Under the pieces are notes generated by a model that had not been told where the DNA came from, did no database searches, and saw only the letters and a program-made list of their open reading frames with translations. A program made the position numbers and the translations under genes. 43,411 nt of DNA from Parafannyhessea umbonata. Its GTDB lineage: Bacteria; Actinomycetota; Coriobacteriia; Coriobacteriales; Atopobiaceae. The DNA lies in the NCBI RefSeq assembly GCF_012844235.1, contig NZ_JABAGR010000011.1, positions 1-43,411 of the forward strand, given 5' to 3'. Position 1 is the stretch's first letter. Every line of letters starts with the position of its first letter. Positions 22,469-30,314 of this stretch are shown here, piece after piece.

Positions 22469-23179
22469 ATGACGCAAGACAAGCGCAAGGCAGGCGCGCT
22501 CGCGCGGCTGGTGCAGAGCCGGCGCGCGATGCTGGTGCTCGTTGCGGTGCTGGTCTTTACCTGGCTTCTGTTCGAAATCAAGACGGACGACATCATGCGC
22601 ATGGACGCCGCCGCGCACAACCTGGTCGTGATGCACATGCGCGCGGCGTGGCTCACGCCCATCATGCAGTCGATATCGGACCTCGCCTACCCCGTGGTGC
22701 TGGTGGTGATGCTCCTGGTGATCGAGGTCTTCGCCCCCGGACGCCGCCCCGGGCTGTGCGCCGCGGTCAACCTCGTGCTCGCCACGCTGCTCAACCTGCT
22801 GCTCAAGGCGCTGATCCAGCGCCCGCGCCCCGAGGGCTACCGCCTGGTCGCGGAGAGCGGCTTCAGCTTCCCGTCCGGCCACTCCATGGTGGCGATGGCG
22901 TTCTACGGGCTGCTCATCTGGATGGTCTGGCGCTACGAGAAGGACGCCCTCGTGCGTCGGCTTGGCGTCATCGGCTTTGGCCTTGTTATCGTGCTCGTGG
23001 GGCTTAGCCGCATCTACCTGGGCGTTCACTACGCCTCAGACGTGCTTGCGGGTTTCTGCGCGTCCATCGCGTGGCTTGGCGTGTACACCAAGCTCCTTGC
23101 ACCCGTCTTCCTTGCGCCGCGCGAAGACCCTCGGGGCGCGCCGGGCGAGAAGGACGGCGCCTCCGGTCGCGAGGTCTAA
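22469..23179 (+). CDS. PAP2-family membrane phosphatase
   Basis: 236 residues from ATG 22469 (CGGAG upstream). About five to six membrane spans. The three PAP2 motifs are complete: K-x6-R-P in KALIQRPRPEGYRL, P-S-G-H in FPSGHSMVAMAFYG, and S-R-x5-H-x3-D in SRIYLGVHYASDVLAGF. The family dephosphorylates phosphatidate, PG-phosphate or undecaprenyl pyrophosphate at the outer membrane face; the substrate here cannot be chosen. The C-terminal tail contains GEKDG, encoded by an exact copy of the 14-mer word, and a single GCAAG unit follows the stop. Confidence 0.92.
   Translation: MTQDKRKAGALARLVQSRRAMLVLVAVLVFTWLLFEIKTDDIMRMDAAAHNLVVMHMRAAWLTPIMQSISDLAYPVVLVVMLLVIEVFAPGRRPGLCAAVNLVLATLLNLLLKALIQRPRPEGYRLVAESGFSFPSGHSMVAMAFYGLLIWMVWRYEKDALVRRLGVIGFGLVIVLVGLSRIYLGVHYASDVLAGFCASIAWLGVYTKLLAPVFLAPREDPRGAPGEKDGASGREV
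23143..23156 (+). repeat. Recurrent 14-mer word near the PAP2 stop (GGGCGAGAAGGACG)
   Basis: Exact copy, 23 bases before the end of the gene, in a low-constraint C-terminal tail. Confidence 0.65.
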
Positions 23180-23274
23180 AGGCAACTGCAAGCTTGAGCC
23201 GCTCGTCTGGCGGCCGGGTGTCTGACGGCACCGCGGGCGCGGACCCCTGCGTCACGCCAACCCCTTGCCGGCCC

Positions 23275-23748
23275 CTATGACTCCTGCCAGTCCAGGGCGC
23301 GCAGCGGCACGATCTTCGCGCTCTGCACCTTGCCGTTGTCTGCGATGATGCGGCCGATGGTGGGCCCGCCTGCGCGCGGGAACGTGGGGCTGCCGGGGTT
23401 CATGACGAGCGCACCGGTCTTGGCGTCGCGCTCCACGAACGGCCGGTGGGTGTGCCCGCAGATGGCGACCTCGCAGGTGGCAAGGTCAAGGCGCTCCCGG
23501 TAGTGGCACACCTCCCAGCGCAGGCCGGCCGCGAAGAACCTCACGAGGTTCGTGACGTACGAGTCGTAGGTGTAGCCCCAGTCGTTGTTGCCCTTGCACA
23601 TGTAGGTCATGGCGATGCCGTTCAGGGTGTGGAAGTCCGACTCGGAGCACATGTCCCCGGCATGCACGATCACGTCGGCGCCCTCCAGCTCGGACAGAAG
23701 CTCGTCCGATAGGTACCCGTGTGTGTCGGAGACTATGTCAAAGCGCAT
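23275..23748 (-). CDS. YfcE-type metallophosphoesterase
   Basis: 157 residues. Calcineurin-like fold with the full metal-binding set: SDTHGYL, VIVHAGDMC, KGNNDW, the HYRERL histidine region, and ICGHTHRPF with NPGSPTFPR at the end. It belongs to the short YfcE/MJ0936 branch, which shows phosphodiesterase activity on small substrates in vitro. The natural substrate is unknown. The ATG at 23748 lies after a weak purine stretch (AGAAGAGCGGGAAT). Confidence 0.94.
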   Translation of the reverse strand: MRFDIVSDTHGYLSDELLSELEGADVIVHAGDMCSESDFHTLNGIAMTYMCKGNNDWGYTYDSYVTNLVRFFAAGLRWEVCHYRERLDLATCEVAICGHTHRPFVERDAKTGALVMNPGSPTFPRAGGPTIGRIIADNGKVQSAKIVPLRALDWQES

Positions 23749-23855
23749 AAATTCCCGCTCTTCTCTTCTAACGAGTGCCCGTGCGCGCTGGGCGCGGGCG
23801 CGTGTCCGCGCATGCCCCGCGTCTGCTCGCGTGGGATTCCTTCGTGCGCAGGGCG

Positions 23856-24593
23856 CTACAGCCCAAGCGCCCGCTTCAGCGGCACGACGCGGCGGCGCGA
23901 CACGGGGATCTTCTTCTCTTCCACGCCCTTGATGCCCAGCTGCAGAATGCCGCTGGAGATGACCTCGACGTCCTCGACGTGGTCCAGGTTCACGATGTAG
24001 CCGCGATGCACGCGGAAGAATCCGTGCGGCGTGAGCTTCTGCTCGAGCTTCGCGAGCGAGATGGTAGAGAGGAAGCGGTCGCCGTCCGTGTAGATGCAGG
24101 AGTAGTCGTCCTTCGCCTCGATGTAGCGAATCTCGTCCACGGGGACGAGCACCTTGCGGCCGCCCTTCTCCACGGGGATGCGCTCCTGCGCGGGATGGCT
24201 AGCGGGGGCGGGCTTCACGATGGCCTCGACCTTGTCGAGGGCGCGGTTGAGCCTGTCGGTCTCCACCGGCTTCATGAGGTAGTCGACGGCGTCCACGTTG
24301 AACGCCTCGAGCGCGTACTCGCTGTACGCGGTCACAAACACCACCGCCGGCGGGTTCTTCAGCTTGTGCAGGGCCTCGGCAAGCTGCATGCCAGACGTCT
24401 TCGGCATCGAGATGTCCAGAAATATCACGTCGATGCGCTGGTCGGTACCCTCCTTGCTCTTGACGAGGGATTCCACGGCCTCGCGGGCGTTCAGCGCCTC
24501 GCGAATGGTGTCGACGCGCCCCGTCTCCTCAAGGAGGTACCTGAGTTCAGAACGCGCAGGAGCCTCGTCGTCCACGATGAGTGCGTTCAGCAA
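23856..24593 (-). CDS. LytTR-family response regulator
   Basis: 245 residues. The receiver domain (1-125) has acidic pocket VDDE, the phosphoacceptor Asp60 in IFLDISMPKTSG, the switch Thr/Ser in VFVTAYSEYALEAF, and the Lys in YLMKPVE. A LytTR DNA-binding domain (about 140-245) follows: IRYIEAKDDYSCIYTDG, FFRVHRGYIVNLDHV, and KIPVSRRRVVPLKRAL. It is the partner of the LytS-type kinase directly upstream (59-base gap). LytTR regulators typically bind paired direct repeats and control cell-envelope, carbon-starvation or quorum functions; no target can be assigned here. Confidence 0.95.
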   Translation of the reverse strand: MLNALIVDDEAPARSELRYLLEETGRVDTIREALNAREAVESLVKSKEGTDQRIDVIFLDISMPKTSGMQLAEALHKLKNPPAVVFVTAYSEYALEAFNVDAVDYLMKPVETDRLNRALDKVEAIVKPAPASHPAQERIPVEKGGRKVLVPVDEIRYIEAKDDYSCIYTDGDRFLSTISLAKLEQKLTPHGFFRVHRGYIVNLDHVEDVEVISSGILQLGIKGVEEKKIPVSRRRVVPLKRALGL

Positions 24594-24652
24594 GTCACAT
24601 CACCTAACCTTTGGAACACCAGCACGGCCAAGCCGTGCATAAGCCAACGTTT

Positions 24653-26005
24653 CTATTCTATCCGACCGTCAGTCTCTTTGGGAGCCACGCCCGCAAGCCG
24701 CAGCGTGACGCACGTGCCCTCGCCCAGCTTGGACATGATCTCCACGCTGGAGTCGCCGCCGTAGAACCGCTGCAGACGCTCGGACACGTTGCGAAGCGCG
24801 ATGCCCGTGCCGCGCGAGCTGTTGCTGGAATCCTGCGACGAGCCGGAGAGCAGCCTCTCCGCCACGTCCTCCGTCATGCCCAGGCCGTCGTCCGCGACGG
24901 CAATCAGCACGTCGTTGCCGTCCTTCACCACCTGGACGTCGATCGTGAGGGGGCCCTCGTCGCGCATGGCGTGGCGCACGGCGTTCTCTACGATCGGCTG
25001 CACGATGAAGCCGGGAACCATGACCTTCTCGCATCCCGGCGCCACGGACTCGCTCTCCAGGATGCGGTCCTCGCCAAAGCGGGCCTTCTCTATCGTGAGG
25101 TAGCGGCGCGTCTGCTCAAGCTCCTCGGAAAGGGGAATGAGCGACTGCGAGCTCTGGAGCGTGCGGCGGTAGAACGCCGAGAACTCGCGCAGCAGGTCGC
25201 GCGCCTTCGCGGGGTCCGTGCGCGTGAACGCGGCGATGGTGTTGAGCGTGTTGAAGAGGAAGTGCGGGTTGATCTGGGCCTGCAGCGCCTTGACTTCCGC
25301 GCGCGCCGTGAGCTCCGCCTGCCGGTCGAGCTCGTACGCGGAAAGCTGGGTCGACAGCAGCTCGCCAAACCCGCGCGCGATGGTGAGCTGCGTGCGGTCC
25401 ACGTCGCTCCCGTTGCGATAGAAGAGCTCGAGCGTGCCCACCGCGTGCTCGCGCACCATGAGCGGCACCGCGATGCCCACGGGATATTCCTTGTCGCGCA
25501 GGGCGCCCGCGGCGTCGTCGTCCGCCTCCAGCCACTCGTTCTCCTCGCTGTACGAGAAGGTCTGCATCCTCCCGCTGGTTATGACATCCCTGGTGGTGGG
25601 CGAGTTCGGCTCGCCCACGCGATGCTTCGACTCGTCGCCGCCCACGATCGCAAGGAGCACCTCGTCGTCGCACATGGCGACGGCGGCGGCCGTGGTCTCC
25701 GGAAGCAGCAGCTGGCATACGGCGTTGCAGTTCTCCGGCGTGAGGCCTCCGTTCATGTGGGCGAGCACGGACGACGACACGCGCAGCATGCGCTCCGTCG
25801 CCTGCGAGCGCATGTCCTCGGGCACCAGCAGCATCACGCCGCCGGCGAGCACGATGTCCACGGCAAGCCCCGCGCCCGCCAGGACGGCGGCCACGAGGTT
25901 CGCGGTCAGAAGGCCCCACACCAGAAGCGCGATGAGCGCCACCGTCAGCACGCCGAGAAGAACGTTTATGACGAGGCCGCGGGGGGCATAGCTAGGTCCA
26001 GTCAT
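24653..26005 (-). CDS. LytS-type sensor histidine kinase with GAF domain
   Basis: 450 residues. Two membrane spans (11-30 and 38-61) with a very short loop, so there is little extracellular sensor. Residues 75-225 look like a GAF domain. The His_kinase region has the phosphoacceptor His248 in LQAQINPHFLFNTLNTIAAF. A HATPase domain follows (IVENAVRHAMRDE, ADDGLGM, GTGIALRNVSERLQRFYG, GEGTCVTLRL). It starts inside the stop of the glycosyltransferase (ATGA overlap), so it is made from the same message. Signal probably membrane- or cytoplasm-derived. Confidence 0.95.
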   Translation of the reverse strand: MTGPSYAPRGLVINVLLGVLTVALIALLVWGLLTANLVAAVLAGAGLAVDIVLAGGVMLLVPEDMRSQATERMLRVSSSVLAHMNGGLTPENCNAVCQLLLPETTAAAVAMCDDEVLLAIVGGDESKHRVGEPNSPTTRDVITSGRMQTFSYSEENEWLEADDDAAGALRDKEYPVGIAVPLMVREHAVGTLELFYRNGSDVDRTQLTIARGFGELLSTQLSAYELDRQAELTARAEVKALQAQINPHFLFNTLNTIAAFTRTDPAKARDLLREFSAFYRRTLQSSQSLIPLSEELEQTRRYLTIEKARFGEDRILESESVAPGCEKVMVPGFIVQPIVENAVRHAMRDEGPLTIDVQVVKDGNDVLIAVADDGLGMTEDVAERLLSGSSQDSSNSSRGTGIALRNVSERLQRFYGGDSSVEIMSKLGEGTCVTLRLAGVAPKETDGRIE

Positions 26006-27261
26006 TCCTGCTCACCACCCATGCCGGCCGGCGTCCCCATCTTTACGACCTGCCGTGCCAGGTCCGCGTCGCCCCAGAGCGACGACATCACCTGCGGCCA
26101 GTACGTCTGGAAGCTGAAGTAGCTGCTCGCGACGCGCCGCGCCCACTGCTGCGCCACGTGCCTGCCGTGCAGCCAGATCCTAAGGTAGTCAAGGTGCTCG
26201 GGCCCCGCGATGGCGCGGCGCAGCGACGTGTGCGCGATCCTGGTGCGCACGCCGGGCGATATCCACTCCGAGGGATACGGCCGCAGGGACTCCGGCCGCA
26301 CCTGGCGCATGCCCTTTATGGAGTTCGCGACGGCGAGCTTCTCTACCTCGTAGTTCCACCGGTACACGTCCTGCATGAAGCGGGACGCGTGCGAGGGGAT
26401 CTTTGGCGGCAGGTGGCGCACGCGCCACGCGCTGTCAAACCACACGTCGTAGCCGTGCATGCGCAGGTTGAACAGGTAGTCCAGGTCCTCGCCGCGCGTG
26501 ATGGTGGGGTCGAAGCTCACCTTGCTGAACACGCTGGCGCCCACGCAGAAGCAGCCGCCGCACACGTAGTTGGAGCGGCTGATGCGCGTGCCGCCCAGCG
26601 CGCGGTGCATCCACTGGTTGAACTCCAGGCGCTTGGACCGCCAGCGGTCCTGCCACCGCGCGCGCGTGATGGACGCGTACGGGGAGTTGTGCGCGTCGAG
26701 GTAGCAGCCGCTCTTCGCGGCGATCTTCAGGCCCTGGCGCGTGGTGAGCCCCATGCCGTACACGGCGTCAATCAGGAAGTTCTCGTTCAGGGCAACCTCG
26801 TCGTCGTCCAGGAAGACCACCACGTCGTGGTCGAGCACGGCCGCGACGGCCAGCCCCATGTTGCGGATGGCACCGTAGCCGCGAAGCGAAACGGGGTCGC
26901 CCTCGAGCCGCGGCACGGCCCTATCGATGGCTGCGCGTATGAGCTGGGCCTCCGCCGAGCCTATGACCAGCGGGTTCAGCCTGGGGTGCTGGCGGCAGAC
27001 GCCATCGACCCTCGCACGCGCGCTCTTCTCGCATGCGGGGTCGCACACAAGGAGCACCACGACCCTGAGCACGCCGCGCACGGTGTCGAGCGACGAGAGG
27101 CAGGTCTCGAGCTCGGGCAGCGGCTTCGTCACGGGCGTCGCGTGGTCATATACGCCGACCTCGCCAATCTTGGCGGGCGCGTCGCTTTCCGCCCAGTAGG
27201 ATGGTATGACGATGACGGGATTCAAGACCGGTGGGCCCCTTCTGTCCCCCGCGCGCCCCAA
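26002..27261 (-). CDS. Glycosyltransferase family 2-like protein coupled to the LytS/LytTR pair
   Basis: Up to 419 residues. GT-A features: PVIVIPSYW at the start, GAIRNMGLAVAAVLDHDVVVFLDDDEVA with the D-D-D metal motif, CGGCFCVGASVFSKVSFDPTITRGEDLDYLFNLRMHGYDVWFD (a G-E-D-x-D-Y acceptor/base motif). No membrane span, so it is a cytosolic enzyme probably acting on an activated-sugar acceptor of envelope or exopolysaccharide. The annotated start is TTG (27261) with no good site; a second TTG 12 codons in (27225) is as likely, behind AGAAGGGG. Its end overlaps the kinase start by 4 bases, which suggests that the kinase controls, or is co-produced with, this envelope function. Confidence 0.85.
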   Translation of the reverse strand: MGRAGDRRGPPVLNPVIVIPSYWAESDAPAKIGEVGVYDHATPVTKPLPELETCLSSLDTVRGVLRVVVLLVCDPACEKSARARVDGVCRQHPRLNPLVIGSAEAQLIRAAIDRAVPRLEGDPVSLRGYGAIRNMGLAVAAVLDHDVVVFLDDDEVALNENFLIDAVYGMGLTTRQGLKIAAKSGCYLDAHNSPYASITRARWQDRWRSKRLEFNQWMHRALGGTRISRSNYVCGGCFCVGASVFSKVSFDPTITRGEDLDYLFNLRMHGYDVWFDSAWRVRHLPPKIPSHASRFMQDVYRWNYEVEKLAVANSIKGMRQVRPESLRPYPSEWISPGVRTRIAHTSLRRAIAGPEHLDYLRIWLHGRHVAQQWARRVASSYFSFQTYWPQVMSSLWGDADLARQVVKMGTPAGMGGEQE

Positions 27262-27370
27262 AGCGCAGGTGGCGCGGGATCCGATGGTCTAACTGCTATG
27301 TTGTCTTATGATACCCGCAGATGCGCCGTCCGTTGCCCGTTTTATGCGATTTGGCGAGATGAGTTTGACA

Positions 27371-28828
27371 CTAGTGCAGGTGGTATGCGCGAGGATGGAT
27401 GTTGTGGTGCCGCTCGTAATCTGGTCCCATCTTCGCGGCGGGAAGCTCGACGCCAAGCTCAATCGCGCGCTCCGTCGCGCGGCGGTAGCTCACGTGCCGC
27501 ACGACCTCGCCCAAAAGGATGACGACAACGGTTGCCGCAAGCAGGGGAAGCTTCTTGAGCTGGTCTGGCGCCACTCCAAACGGCACGAGCGATATCACGA
27601 TGCAGACGACAAGCTCCACCACCGGCACCCAGCAGAACAGCGCGTTTGCCACCCGGCCACCAGGCACCCTAAACGGACGTGGCCGGTCCGGATCGATCTT
27701 GCGCAAGCGCAGGAACGCGGGAAACATGGGCACGTACGACGCAAGCGTGAACACAATGTCGAGCGACAGCGCCACATAGAAGACGCCAATCCCAAGGGAG
27801 TCCAGCAGCGGCCCCGTCACCACCAAGGCAGACGTACATACTCCCGTTACCACGCACGAGCCAAGGTGCCGGCCCTTCTCGTCCTCCTTGCCAAAGGCAC
27901 GAGGAAGGTTGCCCTCCTTCGACGCACGGTTGGTCACGGAGCTCACGCCGTGCGACCAACTGATCATGTTCGCGAAGCACGAGAGCAGAAATCCCAAAGA
28001 CACCAGCATAAAAGGCCAGCTACGCGCGCCTGCCATCGCAGCGACGGCATCGGCTACGCCTGAGGCAAGGTTGATTTTGTCGTGCGGCACCGCGGTGGAG
28101 ATGCCAAGCGACACAAAGAGGTAGATGGCTACGATCGTAAGGCCAGACGCGACTATGGCCTTTGGCATGTCGCGCTGCGGGCTTTCCATCGAGTCGACAA
28201 AAGTCGCAATTACCTCGCACCCCATGTAGTTGTAGATGATGACGGAAAGGTACGTGAACGTCGTGGGGTCGCCAAAGTCTGGCAGCATGGACTGCGGCGT
28301 GAGGGGCGACACGAACCCGTGCCGGCTTCCGTACCAGATGCCCATCCCGCCAACGCCCAGGGCGAGAAGGACGTTCACCACGGCGCCCAGGTTCATGATC
28401 CAGGATATGTCGCCAACCTCCTGCATGGAGACCCACACCACGAACCAGATAAACGCAAGCTCGATGGCGACGGATGCCCACGCGGAAAGAGGGCGTCCCA
28501 GCATGCCGCCGATGGTGGTGGGAAACAGCACCGCTATGGACGCAAGCCACGTGAAATAGTTCACCCAGTAGTACCACGCCTCGCGCGTGGCCCAACGGCG
28601 TCCCATAGAGTCGCGCACCCACTCGTACACGCCGGCGCCCTCCGCGTACGTGGTCCCAAGCTCTGCCACGATGAGCCCGTACGGCACCAGAAACGTGACA
28701 AACAGCAGGAGCCACCAGAACACGGACGAGTTGCCGATCGCGGCGGCGGGCGCACACGCCTCGATGGTGAAGACGACGCAGATTATCGAGAGGACCACGT
28801 CCTTAAGACGCAGCTTCTTTCTGGCCAT
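27371..28828 (-). CDS. APC-superfamily amino acid/polyamine permease (paralog of the agmatine antiporter)
   Basis: 485 residues; ATG 28828 behind CGGAGG. Twelve predicted spans. The N-terminus VVLSIICVVFTIEACAPAAAIGNSSVFWW and the shared segments VAELGTTY, YYWVNYFTWLASIAVLFP, GCEVIATF and YVPMFPAFLRLRK are plainly related to the permease at 30315-31745, so the two arose by duplication. The gene follows aguA on the same strand (131-base gap). It may carry another polyamine, an amino acid precursor or the same exchange with other kinetics; the substrate is not readable from sequence. Confidence 0.93.
   Translation of the reverse strand: MARKKLRLKDVVLSIICVVFTIEACAPAAAIGNSSVFWWLLLFVTFLVPYGLIVAELGTTYAEGAGVYEWVRDSMGRRWATREAWYYWVNYFTWLASIAVLFPTTIGGMLGRPLSAWASVAIELAFIWFVVWVSMQEVGDISWIMNLGAVVNVLLALGVGGMGIWYGSRHGFVSPLTPQSMLPDFGDPTTFTYLSVIIYNYMGCEVIATFVDSMESPQRDMPKAIVASGLTIVAIYLFVSLGISTAVPHDKINLASGVADAVAAMAGARSWPFMLVSLGFLLSCFANMISWSHGVSSVTNRASKEGNLPRAFGKEDEKGRHLGSCVVTGVCTSALVVTGPLLDSLGIGVFYVALSLDIVFTLASYVPMFPAFLRLRKIDPDRPRPFRVPGGRVANALFCWVPVVELVVCIVISLVPFGVAPDQLKKLPLLAATVVVILLGEVVRHVSYRRATERAIELGVELPAAKMGPDYERHHNIHPRAYHLH
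28360..28373 (+). repeat. Recurrent 14-mer word inside a permease gene (GGGCGAGAAGGACG)
   Basis: Exact copy antisense to the coding strand, where the codons read VNVLLALGVG rather than GEKD, so it is not explained by the Gly-Glu-Lys-Asp codon preference seen elsewhere. Confidence 0.65.
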
Positions 28829-28959
28829 GGGGCCTCCGTTGGATGCTGACTTCACAATAGAAGGGCGAGGCGGCCCACGTGGGACGTCCCGCCCTGCCTG
28901 CGCGCCCTTCTCGGCCGCGCCGTCTTTTGCGGATGCTTTTGGGCCATCTGGCCCTTGGG

Positions 28960-30174
28960 CTACTTGGTCTGGGCGGAAGGCTCCTGCTGCGTGATGCAGT
29001 GGATGTTGCCACCACCGTAGACAACCTGGTCCGACTTTACGCCGACAACCTTGTAGACGCCCTCACCCCAGGTCTCGTCGTAGATCTTCTGCAGGGTCTC
29101 GACGGCCAGGGCGTCGTTCTCGTCACCGTACTGCGGGGTGATGACGCCGTGGTTGGTGACCAGGTAGTTCATGTAGGACGCGATGAGCGGCTCGTCCGGG
29201 ACACGCGGCTCCGCGGCCTCGTCCACGTCGATGGAGTCGCAGGCCTCCTGCGTCATGTACAGCGGCTTCACGGGCATGGGGAGCTTGTAGACCTTGAGCT
29301 TGCGACCCTTGGCGTCCGTCGCGTTGGACAGGGTCTCATACGCCTCGTGGCACTGGCGATAGAACGGGTAGTCCGGGTCGTCGGACCAGATGCATGCCAT
29401 GACGCCAGGAGCGATGAACGTCGCGACGTCGTCGATGTGACCGTTCGTCTCCTCGGGGTCGATGCCCTCCTTCACCCAGATGACCTTCTCGACGCCCAGA
29501 TAGTTCTTCAGGTGCTCGTTCATGTACTCGCGCAGCGGCTCGCTCCAGGGCTCGAACTTGCGGGCGTACTTGGGCCAGATGGTGTCCTCGTCGTCCTCGT
29601 CGGCCATCACGGCAGAGCAGGTGCGGCCCGGGGACAGCAGACACTGGTCGGTCACGACAAGGGTGCCCTCGCCGTCGACGGTAATGGAGCCGCCCTCGAG
29701 GATCATGTCATCGGGACGGTACGTGCGGCATCCCGCGAACTCGGCCATCTTGAGGGCGATCTCGTCGTCGGAGCGCCACGGGAAGTACAGGCCGTCCACA
29801 AGTCCGCCGTACGCGTTGAAGTGCCAGTTGTTTGCGCGCTTCTCGCCCTTGTCGTTCACGACGAACGTTGCGCCGGTGTCGCGGAACCACGCGTCGTCGG
29901 TGGTCATCTCGAGCACAAGCACGTTCTCGTCGTCCTCGAACACCTTCTTGCAGTTGGCGTAGTCAGCCTCGTTAACGCACATGACCACCGGCGTGAACTC
30001 CGCGATGGCACGAGCGATGGCCGCGTACTGCCTCTGGGCGGGCTTGGCGCCAAACGCCCAGGTGTCGGTGCGGTGCGGCCAGCCCATCCAGACGCGGTCC
30101 TGCGGCTCGAACTCCGCAGGCATGTGGAAGCCGTCGGCCCTAGGGGTGGACTCGGACTCGGTAATGGTACGCAT
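28960..30174 (-). CDS. aguA: Agmatine deiminase
   Basis: 404 residues from ATG 30174 (GAGGAGG upstream). It hydrolyses agmatine to N-carbamoylputrescine and ammonia. Guanidino-modifying fold with the expected motifs: MPAEFEPQDRVWMGWPHR, DDAWFRDTGATFVV, WHFNAYGGL, EGGSITVDGEGTLVVTDQCLL, GHIDDVATF and the nucleophile Cys393 in GGGNIHCITQQEP near the C-terminus. Sits between two permeases in the order carbamoyltransferase-antiporter-deiminase-permease, the first three matching the aguBDA order of lactic acid bacteria; carbamate kinase (aguC) is missing from its usual place and lies at 40766. Confidence 0.97.
   Translation of the reverse strand: MRTITESESTPRADGFHMPAEFEPQDRVWMGWPHRTDTWAFGAKPAQRQYAAIARAIAEFTPVVMCVNEADYANCKKVFEDDENVLVLEMTTDDAWFRDTGATFVVNDKGEKRANNWHFNAYGGLVDGLYFPWRSDDEIALKMAEFAGCRTYRPDDMILEGGSITVDGEGTLVVTDQCLLSPGRTCSAVMADEDDEDTIWPKYARKFEPWSEPLREYMNEHLKNYLGVEKVIWVKEGIDPEETNGHIDDVATFIAPGVMACIWSDDPDYPFYRQCHEAYETLSNATDAKGRKLKVYKLPMPVKPLYMTQEACDSIDVDEAAEPRVPDEPLIASYMNYLVTNHGVITPQYGDENDALAVETLQKIYDETWGEGVYKVVGVKSDQVVYGGGNIHCITQQEPSAQTK
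29839..29848 (-). repeat. GGGCGAGAAG core inside aguA
   Basis: Ten-base core on the minus strand, in frame as DKGEKR. Confidence 0.4.
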
Positions 30175-30314
30175 AAGACCCTCCTCTTGCGGTGGCGGGC
30201 GCACGTGCGCCCGCCGTTACGTGTAAGACAAGAACAGACAAGCCAAAGGTTGCTTGCAGCCAGGCGCGGACTGCCGCAAAGTGCGCGGCCTTTCTCGCCC
30301 GGGTACCGCGCCTG

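Noticed and set aside
28803-28959. Functional copy of the recurrent word at 28903-28916
   Set aside because: The sequence reads GGCCGAGAAGGGCG, breaking the core with an extra C, so I did not count it. A similar weak version at 30290-30300 (GGGCGAGAAA) was also left out.
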